The position numbers and the translations under genes were made by a program. Source: Arenibacter arenosicollis (GTDB lineage Bacteria > Bacteroidota > Bacteroidia > Flavobacteriales > Flavobacteriaceae). Taken from it: a stretch of DNA of 64,000 bases. Under the pieces are notes generated by a model that saw only the letters and a list, made by a program, of their open reading frames with translations, did no database searches and was not told the DNA's origin. Of the stretch, positions 18,885-28,043 are shown piece by piece. The stretch covers positions 1 to 64,000 of the forward strand of contig NZ_JACLHY010000023.1 of the NCBI RefSeq assembly GCF_014397245.1, written 5' to 3'. Every line of letters starts with the position of its first letter. Within the stretch, counting starts at the first letter, position 1.

Positions 18885-20942
18885 TTAGCTAAAATCCATA
18901 CCAGAGGACAAGTCAATCTTATTTGGTGAAGCGGCATCATTGACCTTTCCAAATTTGTGTTCAACAATTAATTGTTCCACTAAGTTATCAGGAAGGTCAT
19001 TTAGGAAATATGTATCCGCATCGTCGGTTTTTGAATCCATATTCGTTGGTAATGCTCGCTGGTGAACCGCAGAAATTGAGGAGGTATTTCTGGTTAGAAT
19101 CAATCTGTTCTTCGCACGTGTCATAGCAACATATAGAACGCGTCTATCTTCTTCGATTTCGGCAAGATTATCCAATGACCATGCCGATGGAAAAGCTTTA
19201 GGGGATACATTTAACACAATACAGACATCGGCCTCCAGTCCTTTGGCTGAATGGATAGTTGATATAATTACATGGTCCTTATTCTCTGCAGTATTCAGCT
19301 TAGACTCACTAAGAACATTCATGCCGTTCATATTTTCCGAATTATCCAGAAGACCTTCTCCAATAAACTCGCCAAGGGTAGGATAGCTTTTAGCCAGTAA
19401 CTTAAGAACAGGAAAATCGCCTCGTCTTTTTTCATTCCAATCACGCCTGTATCGAAATGCCAGACCTAACGACATTGCCTCATATGCGGTATCTACCATT
19501 TCACCCACATCGCTTTTAGATTTTATAGATTCATAAAGCTTGGCTATTTTGCTACCATCCTCTCCTGGCATGGCATTTTGGAGAATGTTCGGAATATCAT
19601 CCTTTTCTACATTTTCTATGACCTGTTGAAGTATTCGTGATGCCCGTACTTCCCCGACTCCCTCTTGAAAGGTCAAGAACCGTATCCATGCAATTTCGTC
19701 ATATGGATTATTTACAATACGTAGCAAAGAGACCAAATCTTTGATATGCGCTGCCTGCATAAACTTACGCCCACCATAGGTGACATATGGAATCTTCCTT
19801 CGTATGAAAACTGCCTGTAATGACTTGGAGTAATATTGGGACCGTGCCAATACCAGATGGTCGGAGAATGTCCGGTCCTGGTGCGTGAAGTTATTTAATA
19901 TCTCGTCTGCAACCCAATTGGCCTCTTGCCATTCGTCACTAACATTTACAAGCCGTGGCAACTCTCCAGAACCACGAATCGATTGTAATTTCTTATTATA
20001 GTTTATCGGAGACTTTTCCAATAACCAATTCGATATATCTAAAATCTCCTGGGTAGAACGATAGTTCTTTTCCAATTTGTATACCTCGGAATCCGGGACC
20101 CTTTCCTTGAAGAGATGTACATTCTTAAAATCGGCTCCACGAAAAGAATAAATAGATTGTGCATCATCACCAACGCAAAATAACTTACAAATACTGACAA
20201 ACGGGTCTAACAGGTCCCATTGTAAGGGATTGGTATCCTGCATTTCATCCACTAGTAGATAATCCAGATGTTGTGAAAGAATGTTTCGTGCTTCAGGGTT
20301 AGTTCGCAACTGGGTGGAAACGACCAAAAGCAGGTCATCATAATCCAAATATCGTTGTTCCCCTTTTTTAAGTTGATATGCCCTTAAAATATTTTCGACA
20401 TGCGGTTTTATTGTCGAGATTTCATAGTCGGTGTCGGCGTCCTTCTTATTCTTAAAGAGTTTTATCCGCAAACTTTCCGTTAAGCTTTTTTTGGTATTTC
20501 GGGCCAAGGAATATATATCGATAAGTTGTTGCGGTTTTATACGTAGTTTTCCGAAATCGAGATTCTGGTTTCCACAAACCATTTTCATAATACTAAGCTG
20601 ATCATCTGGGTCAATAACGGTATAAGCTGCGGCGCCGAATAAATTCGGAAAACGCACGATCAATTGGTTGCACCAAGAATGAAAAGTAGCACCGCTTAAG
20701 GAATTGCCATCGGATTGCGGTAATGTTGCTTTTACCCTTTCGACGATTTCGTTCGCAGCCTTTTTGGTGAACGTGAGTATCTGTATTTTCGATGGGTCTA
20801 TTCCTGATTGTATAAGATATGCTGCCCTTGCGATTATAGTCTTTGTTTTTCCGGTTCCCGCACCAGCTAATACCAGGAGATGTTCGCCATCAAATTCGAC
20901 TGCTTTTCTTTGCCCATCGTTAAGTGTATCTGGAATGTTCAT
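18885..20942 (-). CDS. UvrD/PcrA-like superfamily 1 DNA helicase
   Basis: 685 residues with the complete SF1A motif set: Walker A LAGAGTGKTKT (Gly27-Thr33 core), LTFTKKAANEI, DDLLLVVST, Walker B LLVDEMQDTNPLQW, GDDAQSIYSFRGAD, KNYRSTQEIL, STIHSAKGLEADVC and RVLYVAMTRAKNRLIL. It is an ATP-dependent 3'-5' helicase by family, acting in repair or replication restart. It is shorter at the C-terminus than housekeeping UvrD and lies in an island, so it is probably an accessory copy. It faces away from the ImuB/DnaE2 genes and precedes no gene closely; the DnaQ/GIY-YIG gene lies 147 bases upstream on the same strand. Confidence 0.92.
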   Translation of the reverse strand: MNIPDTLNDGQRKAVEFDGEHLLVLAGAGTGKTKTIIARAAYLIQSGIDPSKIQILTFTKKAANEIVERVKATLPQSDGNSLSGATFHSWCNQLIVRFPNLFGAAAYTVIDPDDQLSIMKMVCGNQNLDFGKLRIKPQQLIDIYSLARNTKKSLTESLRIKLFKNKKDADTDYEISTIKPHVENILRAYQLKKGEQRYLDYDDLLLVVSTQLRTNPEARNILSQHLDYLLVDEMQDTNPLQWDLLDPFVSICKLFCVGDDAQSIYSFRGADFKNVHLFKERVPDSEVYKLEKNYRSTQEILDISNWLLEKSPINYNKKLQSIRGSGELPRLVNVSDEWQEANWVADEILNNFTHQDRTFSDHLVLARSQYYSKSLQAVFIRRKIPYVTYGGRKFMQAAHIKDLVSLLRIVNNPYDEIAWIRFLTFQEGVGEVRASRILQQVIENVEKDDIPNILQNAMPGEDGSKIAKLYESIKSKSDVGEMVDTAYEAMSLGLAFRYRRDWNEKRRGDFPVLKLLAKSYPTLGEFIGEGLLDNSENMNGMNVLSESKLNTAENKDHVIISTIHSAKGLEADVCIVLNVSPKAFPSAWSLDNLAEIEEDRRVLYVAMTRAKNRLILTRNTSSISAVHQRALPTNMDSKTDDADTYFLNDLPDNLVEQLIVEHKFGKVNDAASPNKIDLSSGMDFS

Positions 20943-21089
20943 AGTAGTACTAAATTAAAATTACCGTTAATCATCGAATACTGGGGAGCTCTTCAAACTT
21001 AAAATTATTTGATTACACAAGATGCTCTTATAAAAAATTGTTTTAACGCAGCGAGGATAAGTATAACGTTAAATTCAAGAGAAAGACCA

Positions 21090-22472
21090 TCAGTGGACAA
21101 ACTCTTGTGGCACCACTAATTTAATGGATTTAGGGTTGGCATTCAAATAACTGCTAATGATACGCATGGTATGATACGTGTTTTTTCTAGCTGTTAAGAA
21201 CGTCTCCAAATCATCAAGACCTTCAATGCCCTGATCTCTGTCGAAAAAGCCGTATCCTTGATATATGCTGTTCTTGACCAAGACAAAACCATGTTCTTCC
21301 TCCGAACGGCCTTTACAGATAACGGCGTAATTATCCCTATTCTTATGAAGCTCGGAAATAGCCCGTTTGGCTCGGATGTTATAAATTGCCACGGACTCTT
21401 TTCCCTCGCAGACCTTGTGGCAATCTTTTATTTCATAATGCGAGCAGCCCTCCTTACTACTTTGTAGCGCAGTAAATCGCGGACACAGGGTGAATTCCTC
21501 ACAGATTTGCCTTAATCTGGCAACAGCCTCCTCACGCCTGTAAAATGTTACGGCTCCCAAATCAGCTGCGGATTTTCTATCGATTGCAAATTGGATGATA
21601 CCTTTTCTGTTGATGTAATGTATGATACAATATGGTGCCCTTAGTTTCTTTTGTGTAACGTTGAAGATCGGATAGTGGTTCTGTATTTCATCAGCTTCCA
21701 ACAACAATGCGATGAGTTCATTTCCAGTTTCTAGAAAGTCTACGGTGGCGGTCGCTTGACAAAGGTCGTATTCCTTATTTTTTTTATCATAGAAATGACT
21801 GAGGACCCTTTCCCTGATTCGAATGGCCTTACCTACGTATATAATCTTACCACGGCTGTTCTTGAAATAGTAGACACCGGGACTCTGTGGAAGGCCCGCT
21901 AAGAGCTCCCTGTCGATATTCGGAGCCAAGGTGGTCTTTCTTGAATTTAAATAAGAATCGAAAACAATACCCCCGTCATCTAGACTCATTAGACGCTGAA
22001 ATAGTATAACGGTAGCGTCAGTATCGCCTTCGGCCCGATGGCGGTTGACGAGGGGAATGCCCAAAGTGGAACAGAGGCGTCCCAGGCTATACGATAACAT
22101 TCCTGGCATTAATTTTTTCGCAAGTCGCACTGTACAGAGTCTTTGGCGACTGTAGTTATACCCTAGGTATCGAAACTCAGAGCGCAGCACCGAATAATCG
22201 AAGGTCACATTATGCGCAACGAACACGGCATCCTCAGTAATTTCTAGGATTTTCGCGGCAATCTCTTCGAAGAGTGGGGCAGTTCGTACCATATCATCAT
22301 CTATTCCTGTCAGACCTGTTATGAAGTTGGGAATCCGAACTTGGGGATTTACCAGTGATGTAAACTTATCCAATATTGTGTTCTCGTTCATACGAACAAT
22401 GCAAATTTCAGTAATACGGTTATTTCGAATTCCCTTTCCAGCTGTCTCAATATCGACGACTACATAGTCCAT
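21090..22472 (-). CDS. DnaQ-like 3'-5' exonuclease fused to GIY-YIG nuclease
   Basis: 460 residues. The N-terminal DEDDh exonuclease (1-170) has Exo I VVDIETAG (Asp7, Glu9), Exo II AHNVTFDYSVL and Exo III HRAEGDTDAT. The following GIY-YIG domain (about 195-275) has SPGVYYF and KIIYVGKAIRIRERVLSHF, as in the UvrC N-terminus and Cho. The C-terminal 180 residues contain several Cys/His (SSKEGCSHYEIKDCHKVCEG) and resemble the rest of DnaQ-UvrC-type fusions such as mycobacterial Rv2191. It probably nicks or trims damaged DNA. Its start is only 42 bases from the divergent 112-aa gene that leads the ImuB-like/DnaE2 operon, so regulation may be shared. Confidence 0.88.
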   Translation of the reverse strand: MDYVVVDIETAGKGIRNNRITEICIVRMNENTILDKFTSLVNPQVRIPNFITGLTGIDDDMVRTAPLFEEIAAKILEITEDAVFVAHNVTFDYSVLRSEFRYLGYNYSRQRLCTVRLAKKLMPGMLSYSLGRLCSTLGIPLVNRHRAEGDTDATVILFQRLMSLDDGGIVFDSYLNSRKTTLAPNIDRELLAGLPQSPGVYYFKNSRGKIIYVGKAIRIRERVLSHFYDKKNKEYDLCQATATVDFLETGNELIALLLEADEIQNHYPIFNVTQKKLRAPYCIIHYINRKGIIQFAIDRKSAADLGAVTFYRREEAVARLRQICEEFTLCPRFTALQSSKEGCSHYEIKDCHKVCEGKESVAIYNIRAKRAISELHKNRDNYAVICKGRSEEEHGFVLVKNSIYQGYGFFDRDQGIEGLDDLETFLTARKNTYHTMRIISSYLNANPKSIKLVVPQEFVH

Positions 22473-22514
22473 TTAGTTAAAATTTTATTTCGTGCCGTAA
22501 AAATACTACAATCA

Positions 22515-22853
22515 ATGGAAATAATCCATAATTTTGGATATTTTCCAATAATTATCAAAATAGAGCAAATGGACTATCCAAATCTGATACGTTTAGAAGA
22601 CAAAATTAAGGTATTACTTGACTATAGATTGGCGGACTACCACTATAAGCTGGTTATAGTAGAGGCTTATTATGCAATGGATAAGACTGTGATGTGCCGC
22701 ATAGAACTATATGGGTCAAAAACCACTATAACACATCGGTTAGCCAAATATGAAGCTAAGCTAACAGAGGGATTTTATTACGAAGCAGAACAAAGGTTAA
22801 TAGGTCAAATGGAGCTTAAGGAAAACAAATATGTAATTGAAGATTATGGATAA
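22515..22853 (+). CDS. 112-aa protein of unknown function leading the ImuB/DnaE2 operon
   Basis: 112 residues, no signal peptide or membrane segment, rich in Tyr, Lys and Glu; a shorter form could start at Met19. It ends 6 bases before the ImuB-like start and is surely co-transcribed with it. In the classic mutasome this place is held by ImuA (RecA-like) or a LexA/UmuD-like peptidase, but no Walker motif, Ser-Lys dyad or HTH is visible, and I do not recognise the family. The predicted alternation of short beta strands and helices suggests a small single domain. A regulatory or adaptor role in the mutasome is inference from position. Confidence 0.75.
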   Translation: MEIIHNFGYFPIIIKIEQMDYPNLIRLEDKIKVLLDYRLADYHYKLVIVEAYYAMDKTVMCRIELYGSKTTITHRLAKYEAKLTEGFYYEAEQRLIGQMELKENKYVIEDYG

Positions 22854-22859
22854 TTGACT

Positions 22860-24017
22860 ATGGAAAGAGCGATAGTACATATGGATATGCATGATTATTA
22901 CATTGCATGCGAACGTTTGGCAAATTCATCCCTGAAGGGTGTGCCCCTTATCATCGGTGGTGGTACCAATAGAGGGACGGTTGCCGCCTGCTCTAAAGAA
23001 GCGGCAAGGTTTGGTGTTCGGGTTTCAATGCCTACTGCTTATGCGCAAAGGTTATGTCCCAATGCGACTATACTTAAAGGGGATTATGGCTCATACACCA
23101 ATAAATCAAAGGAGCTTACCGAAATAATAAAGGAACATGCCCCGGTGGTCGAGAAATCATCTATTCATTCCTTCTATTTGGATATTACCGGAATGGACCG
23201 TTTTTTTGGCTGTTATGATTGGACAAAGGAACTCTCGCTACAGATTTCAAAAATGTCCGGCCTTGACCCTTCCTGGGCATTATCGGTCAATAAAACAGTT
23301 TCAAAAATTGGAGTGGTCGGTACCACTCCCACAATGCCAAGAATTTTAAAACAGGAGGAAGTGCAGAATTTCTTGAATCCATTACCGATTCAAAGATTGC
23401 CCAATATTGGTGATACTACTTTCCAATTATTATCAAGAATAGGAATCCGACAAATAGGTAAAGTCTCTGAAATGCCACCGGTGGTTCTACAGAAAATGCT
23501 GGGAAAAAGGGGCAATTTAATTTGGCAGCATGCAAACGGTATTGATAGTGAACCAGTAAAACCTTATTCAGAAAAGAGAGCGGTCTATCGGGAACACGAT
23601 TTTGACATGGATTGTATAGATATCCAGGTTATAAAAGCTCAACTAATGGCCATGGTGGAACAATTAGCTTTTAAGCTAAGACAGGATAACCTAGTGACCG
23701 CAAAGGTAATTGTCAAGGTAAAATATAACAACCTTGATACAGAAACCAAACAGTCAAAAATAGGCTACACTTCATTGGACCACATTCTGAAAAAAGAGGT
23801 GCAGCTGTTATTTTTCAAACTTTATCATAGAAGAATGCGACTAGTAAAAGTCGGTGTTCGTTTCTCCGATATCGTATCGGGTTCCCATCAGATCAATTTG
23901 TTCGAGGATACTAGTGAAATACTATCGTTATATAATGCATTGGATTCCATACGCAACAAATACGGAATGAATGCCGTAGGAACATCTTCAGCTTTTCAAA
24001 ATTACCGGACCAAATGA
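22860..24017 (+). CDS. ImuB-like Y-family DNA polymerase lacking catalytic acids
   Basis: 385 residues from the ATG at 22860; an in-frame TTG lies at 22854. The Y-family layout is clear: VHMDMHDYYIACERL with Asp9, the fingers motif AACSKEAARFGV, palm VVEKSSIHSFYLDITGMD, helix-hairpin-helix LPNIGDTTFQLLSRIGI and a little-finger domain. In DinB/Dpo4 enzymes the palm reads SIDE, with Asp and Glu binding catalytic metals; here it is S101-I-H-S104, so both acids are gone. That is the hallmark of ImuB, a non-catalytic partner of DnaE2. It overlaps dnaE by 4 bases (ATGA). A functional polymerase is unlikely unless other residues substitute. Confidence 0.88.
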   Translation: MERAIVHMDMHDYYIACERLANSSLKGVPLIIGGGTNRGTVAACSKEAARFGVRVSMPTAYAQRLCPNATILKGDYGSYTNKSKELTEIIKEHAPVVEKSSIHSFYLDITGMDRFFGCYDWTKELSLQISKMSGLDPSWALSVNKTVSKIGVVGTTPTMPRILKQEEVQNFLNPLPIQRLPNIGDTTFQLLSRIGIRQIGKVSEMPPVVLQKMLGKRGNLIWQHANGIDSEPVKPYSEKRAVYREHDFDMDCIDIQVIKAQLMAMVEQLAFKLRQDNLVTAKVIVKVKYNNLDTETKQSKIGYTSLDHILKKEVQLLFFKLYHRRMRLVKVGVRFSDIVSGSHQINLFEDTSEILSLYNALDSIRNKYGMNAVGTSSAFQNYRTK

Positions 24018-27000
24018 AAATGTTTCTTAACTGCCATTCATACCATAGTCTAAGATACGGAACAATCCCATTGGAGGAACTTGTAGACCTGGCAGCACAA
24101 ATGGGTGTGGTTACCTTGGGGCTGACCGATATCAATACGGTAACGGGTATTTACGACTTTATTCGGATGTGTGATGCAAAAAAAATTAAACCCATAGTGG
24201 GTGTCGAATTTCGCAATAATGATGAAAAACAATATACCGGACTAGCAAAGAACACGAAGGGAATCGGCGAGCTTTGTGAATTCTTGACAAATTATAATCT
24301 CAATGAAAAGCAGCTTCCCACCATAGCCCCGAAATTTAAAAATGCATTTATAATTTATCCGCTATCCAATGTTCCAGTAAGTTTGGAAAAGAATGAATTT
24401 CTTGGGGTCAATGGATTTGAGACCACCAAATTGATCAAACCGATATATCAAAAATTGCTAAGAAAAACTATAGCGTTTCAATCCGTGACCATTCGTAACG
24501 AAGACGAATATGAGCTTCATAAAACGCTGAGATGTATCGACCATAACATCTTGTTATCACAGTTGCCGGAGGATGCCCATTGCCATCCCTCGGAGGTTAT
24601 GGATCCTACGCAGACTTTAGAGAAACAGTTTTCTAGATATTCTGGTATAATCCGCAATGCGGAGAAGTTGGCCGATCGCTGTAATTTCACATTCGACTTT
24701 ACGGTACCTAGGAATAAAAAACTGTACACGGGGAGTAAGTCGGGGGATATGTTACTGTTGGGGCAGTTGGCCGAGGACGGAATTGTAAGGCGTTATGGTG
24801 CAAAGAACAAGGATGCCAAAGTTCGAATGGAAAAAGAGCTTAAAGTAATAGGCGAACTTAACTTTACGGGATATTTTTTGATTACATGGGATATTATAAG
24901 ATATAGTCAAAGTAGGGGATTTATGCATGTTGGTCGCGGAAGCGGTGCGAATAGTATTGTAAGCTACGCCCTTGGAATTACGGATATCTGTCCTATTGAG
25001 CTTGATTTATATTTTGAGCGTTTTTTAAACCAAAATAGAAAAAGCCCTCCCGATTTTGATATAGATTGGTCTTGGCAAGAACGTGACGAAATTCTCGATT
25101 ATATCTTCAAGAGATTCTCTCCAGGTCACGTAGCTTTCTGCGGAACAATTGTGGAATTCAAACATCGCTCTATAATGCGTGAATTGGGCAAAGTCTATGG
25201 TCTGCAAAAGGCGGAGTTGGACCAGTTGTCCAATAAGGGTTTGCAATCTGGCGGAACGGATTCTGTTGTTGACCGTGTAGCAAAACTTGGAGCTATGCTT
25301 TTGGGATTTCCAAATCAAAGAAGTATGCATGCTTGCGGTGTAATCATATCCGAGGAACCGATAACTAATTTCTCTGCCTTAGAGATAAAGCCTAAGGGCT
25401 TCCCAATCGTTCAATTTGATATGCATATTGCCGAAGATATCGGGTTCGAGAAGTTCGATATTCTTAGCCAACGAGGATTGGGAACAATAGCAAGTACCGT
25501 AGAACTGGTTAAAGAGAACAAGGGTATCAGTATTGCTATTGAACAGGTTAATTCCTATAAGGTAGATGTCCAATGTAATAGCAACTTACAAATCGGAAAT
25601 ACCTTGGGTTGTTTTTATATAGAGAGCCCTGCCATGCGTGGTCTTCTCAGAAGATTAAAATGTAATGATTATCAGACCTTGGTGGCAGCTTCAAGTATTA
25701 TTCGCCCTGGAGTAGCGAAAAGTGGTATGATGAAAGAGTACATTTATCGCCACAATAACCCGAATAGTTTTGAATATTTCCATGAAGTATTTGAAGAATT
25801 TTTAGGAGATACCTATGGTATAATGGTATATCAGGAAGATGTTATTAAAATTGCCCTTCACTATGGGGGTCTTGAACCAACCTATGGGGATATTTTACGG
25901 AGAGCCATAAGTGGTAAATCGCGCTCTAAAAAAGAGATTGAAAGTTTAAAATATAAGTTCTTTGAATCCTGTAAAATACGTGGCCATGACGAGCAATTAA
26001 GTTTGGAAGTTTTTAGGCAAATCGAAAGCTTTGCGGGGTACTCCTTTTGCAAGGCACATTCCGCCTCATATGCGGTAGAAAGTTATCAGAGTCTCTACCT
26101 TAAAACCTACTACGGAATTGAATTTATGGTATGTGCCATAAATAATGGTGGTGGATTTTACCGTACGGAAATTTATGTTCATGAAGCAAAGCGTTCTGGG
26201 GGTACCGTGCATGTACCTTGTGTGAACAATAGCGAATTGCAGACTTGTGTGAAGGGCGTGGATATCTATCTTGGATTCGGTCTTATAAAATCTATGGATG
26301 AAAAATTAGCAGTCCAGTTGGTTGAGGAAAGAAAGGCGAATGGCGATTTTACATCCTTGGAGAATTTCCTATCGCGAACAGCCATCGGCGGTGAGACCTT
26401 ACAAACTTTGATATTTGTTGGTGCTTTTCGGTTTACCGGTAAACCGAAAAGCGACCTTATAATTATTGCCAAAATGTTGGAATCTGGTGAGGTTTCGAAG
26501 TCACCTATGCTGCTCATAGAAGAGCCAATACAAGAATATACATTTCCGGTTATGGAGCGCAATATTATCGAAGATGCATTCGATGAAATAGAGATACTCG
26601 GATTTTCGGTATCGCTCTCTCCTTTTGAGCTCTTAAAAACAAAGTATCGCGGGGATGTAATGAACAACCAACTGCTTGATAATTATAAGAAAACGGTACG
26701 TATGTTGGCCTATCTGGTATCTACAAAACAAGTGCCCACCAAGAATGGTAACATGTATTTTGGGACATGGATAGACAATAATGGGGATTACTTCGATACC
26801 GCCCATTTTGCGACCACATTAACAAAATATCCATTTAAAGGTGGGGGCTGCTATCTACTGCTGGGCACGGTGGAGGTGGATTTTCATTTCCCGACCATAA
26901 TAATATCCAAGATGGAAAAAATGCCTTTTGTTCCGGACCCTCGATACGAGAACGGTAGCGATAGAGATTATAAAGTACATGAGAGATTAAAAGAAGATAG

Positions 27001-27070
27001 GAGCACTACTCATCGAGCCCCATATCCACAGGAGCATGAAATTGGTTTGCCACGTTCCAGAATGAATTAA
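24014..27070 (+). CDS. dnaE2: error-prone DNA polymerase III alpha subunit (DnaE2/ImuC type)
   Basis: 1018 residues. The N-terminal PHP domain (about 1-200) is divergent (NCHSYHSLRYG; LGLTDINTVTG instead of LTDHG), as in DnaE2 enzymes, so its metal site is probably lost. The C-family palm is intact: MHVGRGSGANSIVSYALG (about 302-319), PDFDID (about 346, two catalytic Asp) and GFEKFDILSQRGL (third Asp). Fingers (YQEDVIKIALHYGG, FCKAHSASYAVESYQSLYL), an HhH region and a C-terminal OB domain follow. DnaE2 carries out translesion synthesis together with ImuB. Its start overlaps the ImuB-like stop, a sign of coupled translation. It is clearly shorter than the replicative DnaE of this phylum. Confidence 0.92.
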   Translation: MKMFLNCHSYHSLRYGTIPLEELVDLAAQMGVVTLGLTDINTVTGIYDFIRMCDAKKIKPIVGVEFRNNDEKQYTGLAKNTKGIGELCEFLTNYNLNEKQLPTIAPKFKNAFIIYPLSNVPVSLEKNEFLGVNGFETTKLIKPIYQKLLRKTIAFQSVTIRNEDEYELHKTLRCIDHNILLSQLPEDAHCHPSEVMDPTQTLEKQFSRYSGIIRNAEKLADRCNFTFDFTVPRNKKLYTGSKSGDMLLLGQLAEDGIVRRYGAKNKDAKVRMEKELKVIGELNFTGYFLITWDIIRYSQSRGFMHVGRGSGANSIVSYALGITDICPIELDLYFERFLNQNRKSPPDFDIDWSWQERDEILDYIFKRFSPGHVAFCGTIVEFKHRSIMRELGKVYGLQKAELDQLSNKGLQSGGTDSVVDRVAKLGAMLLGFPNQRSMHACGVIISEEPITNFSALEIKPKGFPIVQFDMHIAEDIGFEKFDILSQRGLGTIASTVELVKENKGISIAIEQVNSYKVDVQCNSNLQIGNTLGCFYIESPAMRGLLRRLKCNDYQTLVAASSIIRPGVAKSGMMKEYIYRHNNPNSFEYFHEVFEEFLGDTYGIMVYQEDVIKIALHYGGLEPTYGDILRRAISGKSRSKKEIESLKYKFFESCKIRGHDEQLSLEVFRQIESFAGYSFCKAHSASYAVESYQSLYLKTYYGIEFMVCAINNGGGFYRTEIYVHEAKRSGGTVHVPCVNNSELQTCVKGVDIYLGFGLIKSMDEKLAVQLVEERKANGDFTSLENFLSRTAIGGETLQTLIFVGAFRFTGKPKSDLIIIAKMLESGEVSKSPMLLIEEPIQEYTFPVMERNIIEDAFDEIEILGFSVSLSPFELLKTKYRGDVMNNQLLDNYKKTVRMLAYLVSTKQVPTKNGNMYFGTWIDNNGDYFDTAHFATTLTKYPFKGGGCYLLLGTVEVDFHFPTIIISKMEKMPFVPDPRYENGSDRDYKVHERLKEDRSTTHRAPYPQEHEIGLPRSRMN

Positions 27071-27196
27071 TTTCTCAACTGAGTGAAGATTTATTCTATT
27101 ATAACTTTAAAGCAAGAAAAATTTTAACGTTTCAACGAAAAATGCCCCTTAAAACTTCCACCAATACCATTTTCCTATCGGAACCAATAGTCAGCT

Positions 27197-27437
27197 TAAG
27201 GCATGGGCAGACAAATCAACCATGCTTACCGCAAAAGGCTTTAAAATTAGCTGTAGTCGCTTACTTGAATCCTATGACCTAGAAGAAGGTGCCGATTTGG
27301 TGGACTTGTTGTTTAAGTTCAAAAATACTTCCGACCATACCAACAAACCCCTAACCCCAATGGCGAGGGATTTACAACGACTTAGCGAAATAAATCCTGC
27401 GGTTTGGAGATTGGTGGAGGAGTTTGGGTTGGTGTGA
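27197..27437 (+). pseudogene. DUF6371 C-terminal fragment, second copy
   Basis: Homology to the 12.3-12.5 kb fragment starts abruptly near 27197 and reads AWADKSTMLTAKGFKIS, CSRLLESYDLEEGADLVDL, then LTPMARDLQRLSEINPAVW and WRLVEEFGLV to a proper stop. It has lost everything upstream, including the toprim core, but keeps the end that the first copy has lost. The two copies are direct repeats around the 12.5-27.2 kb segment. 27438-27804 is AT-rich with no supported gene. Confidence 0.75.
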
Positions 27438-27804
27438 TATGTGCATTCAATTAATCCTAAAAGGAAGGATGATTTCTCTTTTAAAATCCTCTTCTAGCTT
27501 CCCTGTCGGTCTACTCCATTTATATTTTATCTAATTCTAATTTAACGAGAACAGCTATTTGATATCAATTCATTTATGAACTGAATCATTTCAAAACTAC
27601 AGGCATGAAGTAACATAGCGAAGATTAATCGTACCGATTGTCGATTTTTTTAATAATTTAAACGGTAAAAATTTAATATTTTAACATATTTAACATATTT
27701 TCAATAAATAATAGTCATTTATCCGCCAATCGGCCTGAATCCTCTTTATATTTTTTTTTTACGAAGCTATGGTTATGCTTTGCTAACTGAAAACCGATCG
27801 TATT

Positions 27805-27997
27805 ATGAAACCACTTTTACTATTAATCTCGTTATTGTTTATTTTAAGTTGCGGTAAGGATGAAAGCAGCTGTTGCTCTTAACGCTAGTACAGGTAGTTT
27901 CTCTGGTACATTTAATGAGACCTTTGAATATACAGATTGCAGTCCAAATTATAATTGCGGTGGAGTAATAACTATATCCAGAAAATACAATATATAA
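27805..27997 (+). pseudogene. small lipoprotein, frameshifted and shortened
   Basis: The ATG at 27805 opens a clear lipoprotein leader (MKPLLLLISLLFILSCGKDE; Cys16), which stops after 25 codons. One frame later, 27884-27997 reads STGSFSGTFNETFEYTDCS and YNCGGVITISRKYNI, which looks like the mature part. The two pieces together look like a short Cys-containing lipoprotein broken by an indel or small deletion near 27880. It precedes another lipoprotein gene. Confidence 0.5.
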
Positions 27998-28043
27998 ATG
28001 GTAGTTGACAAATCACAGTAGAAATGCATAGCATTATTAAAAA

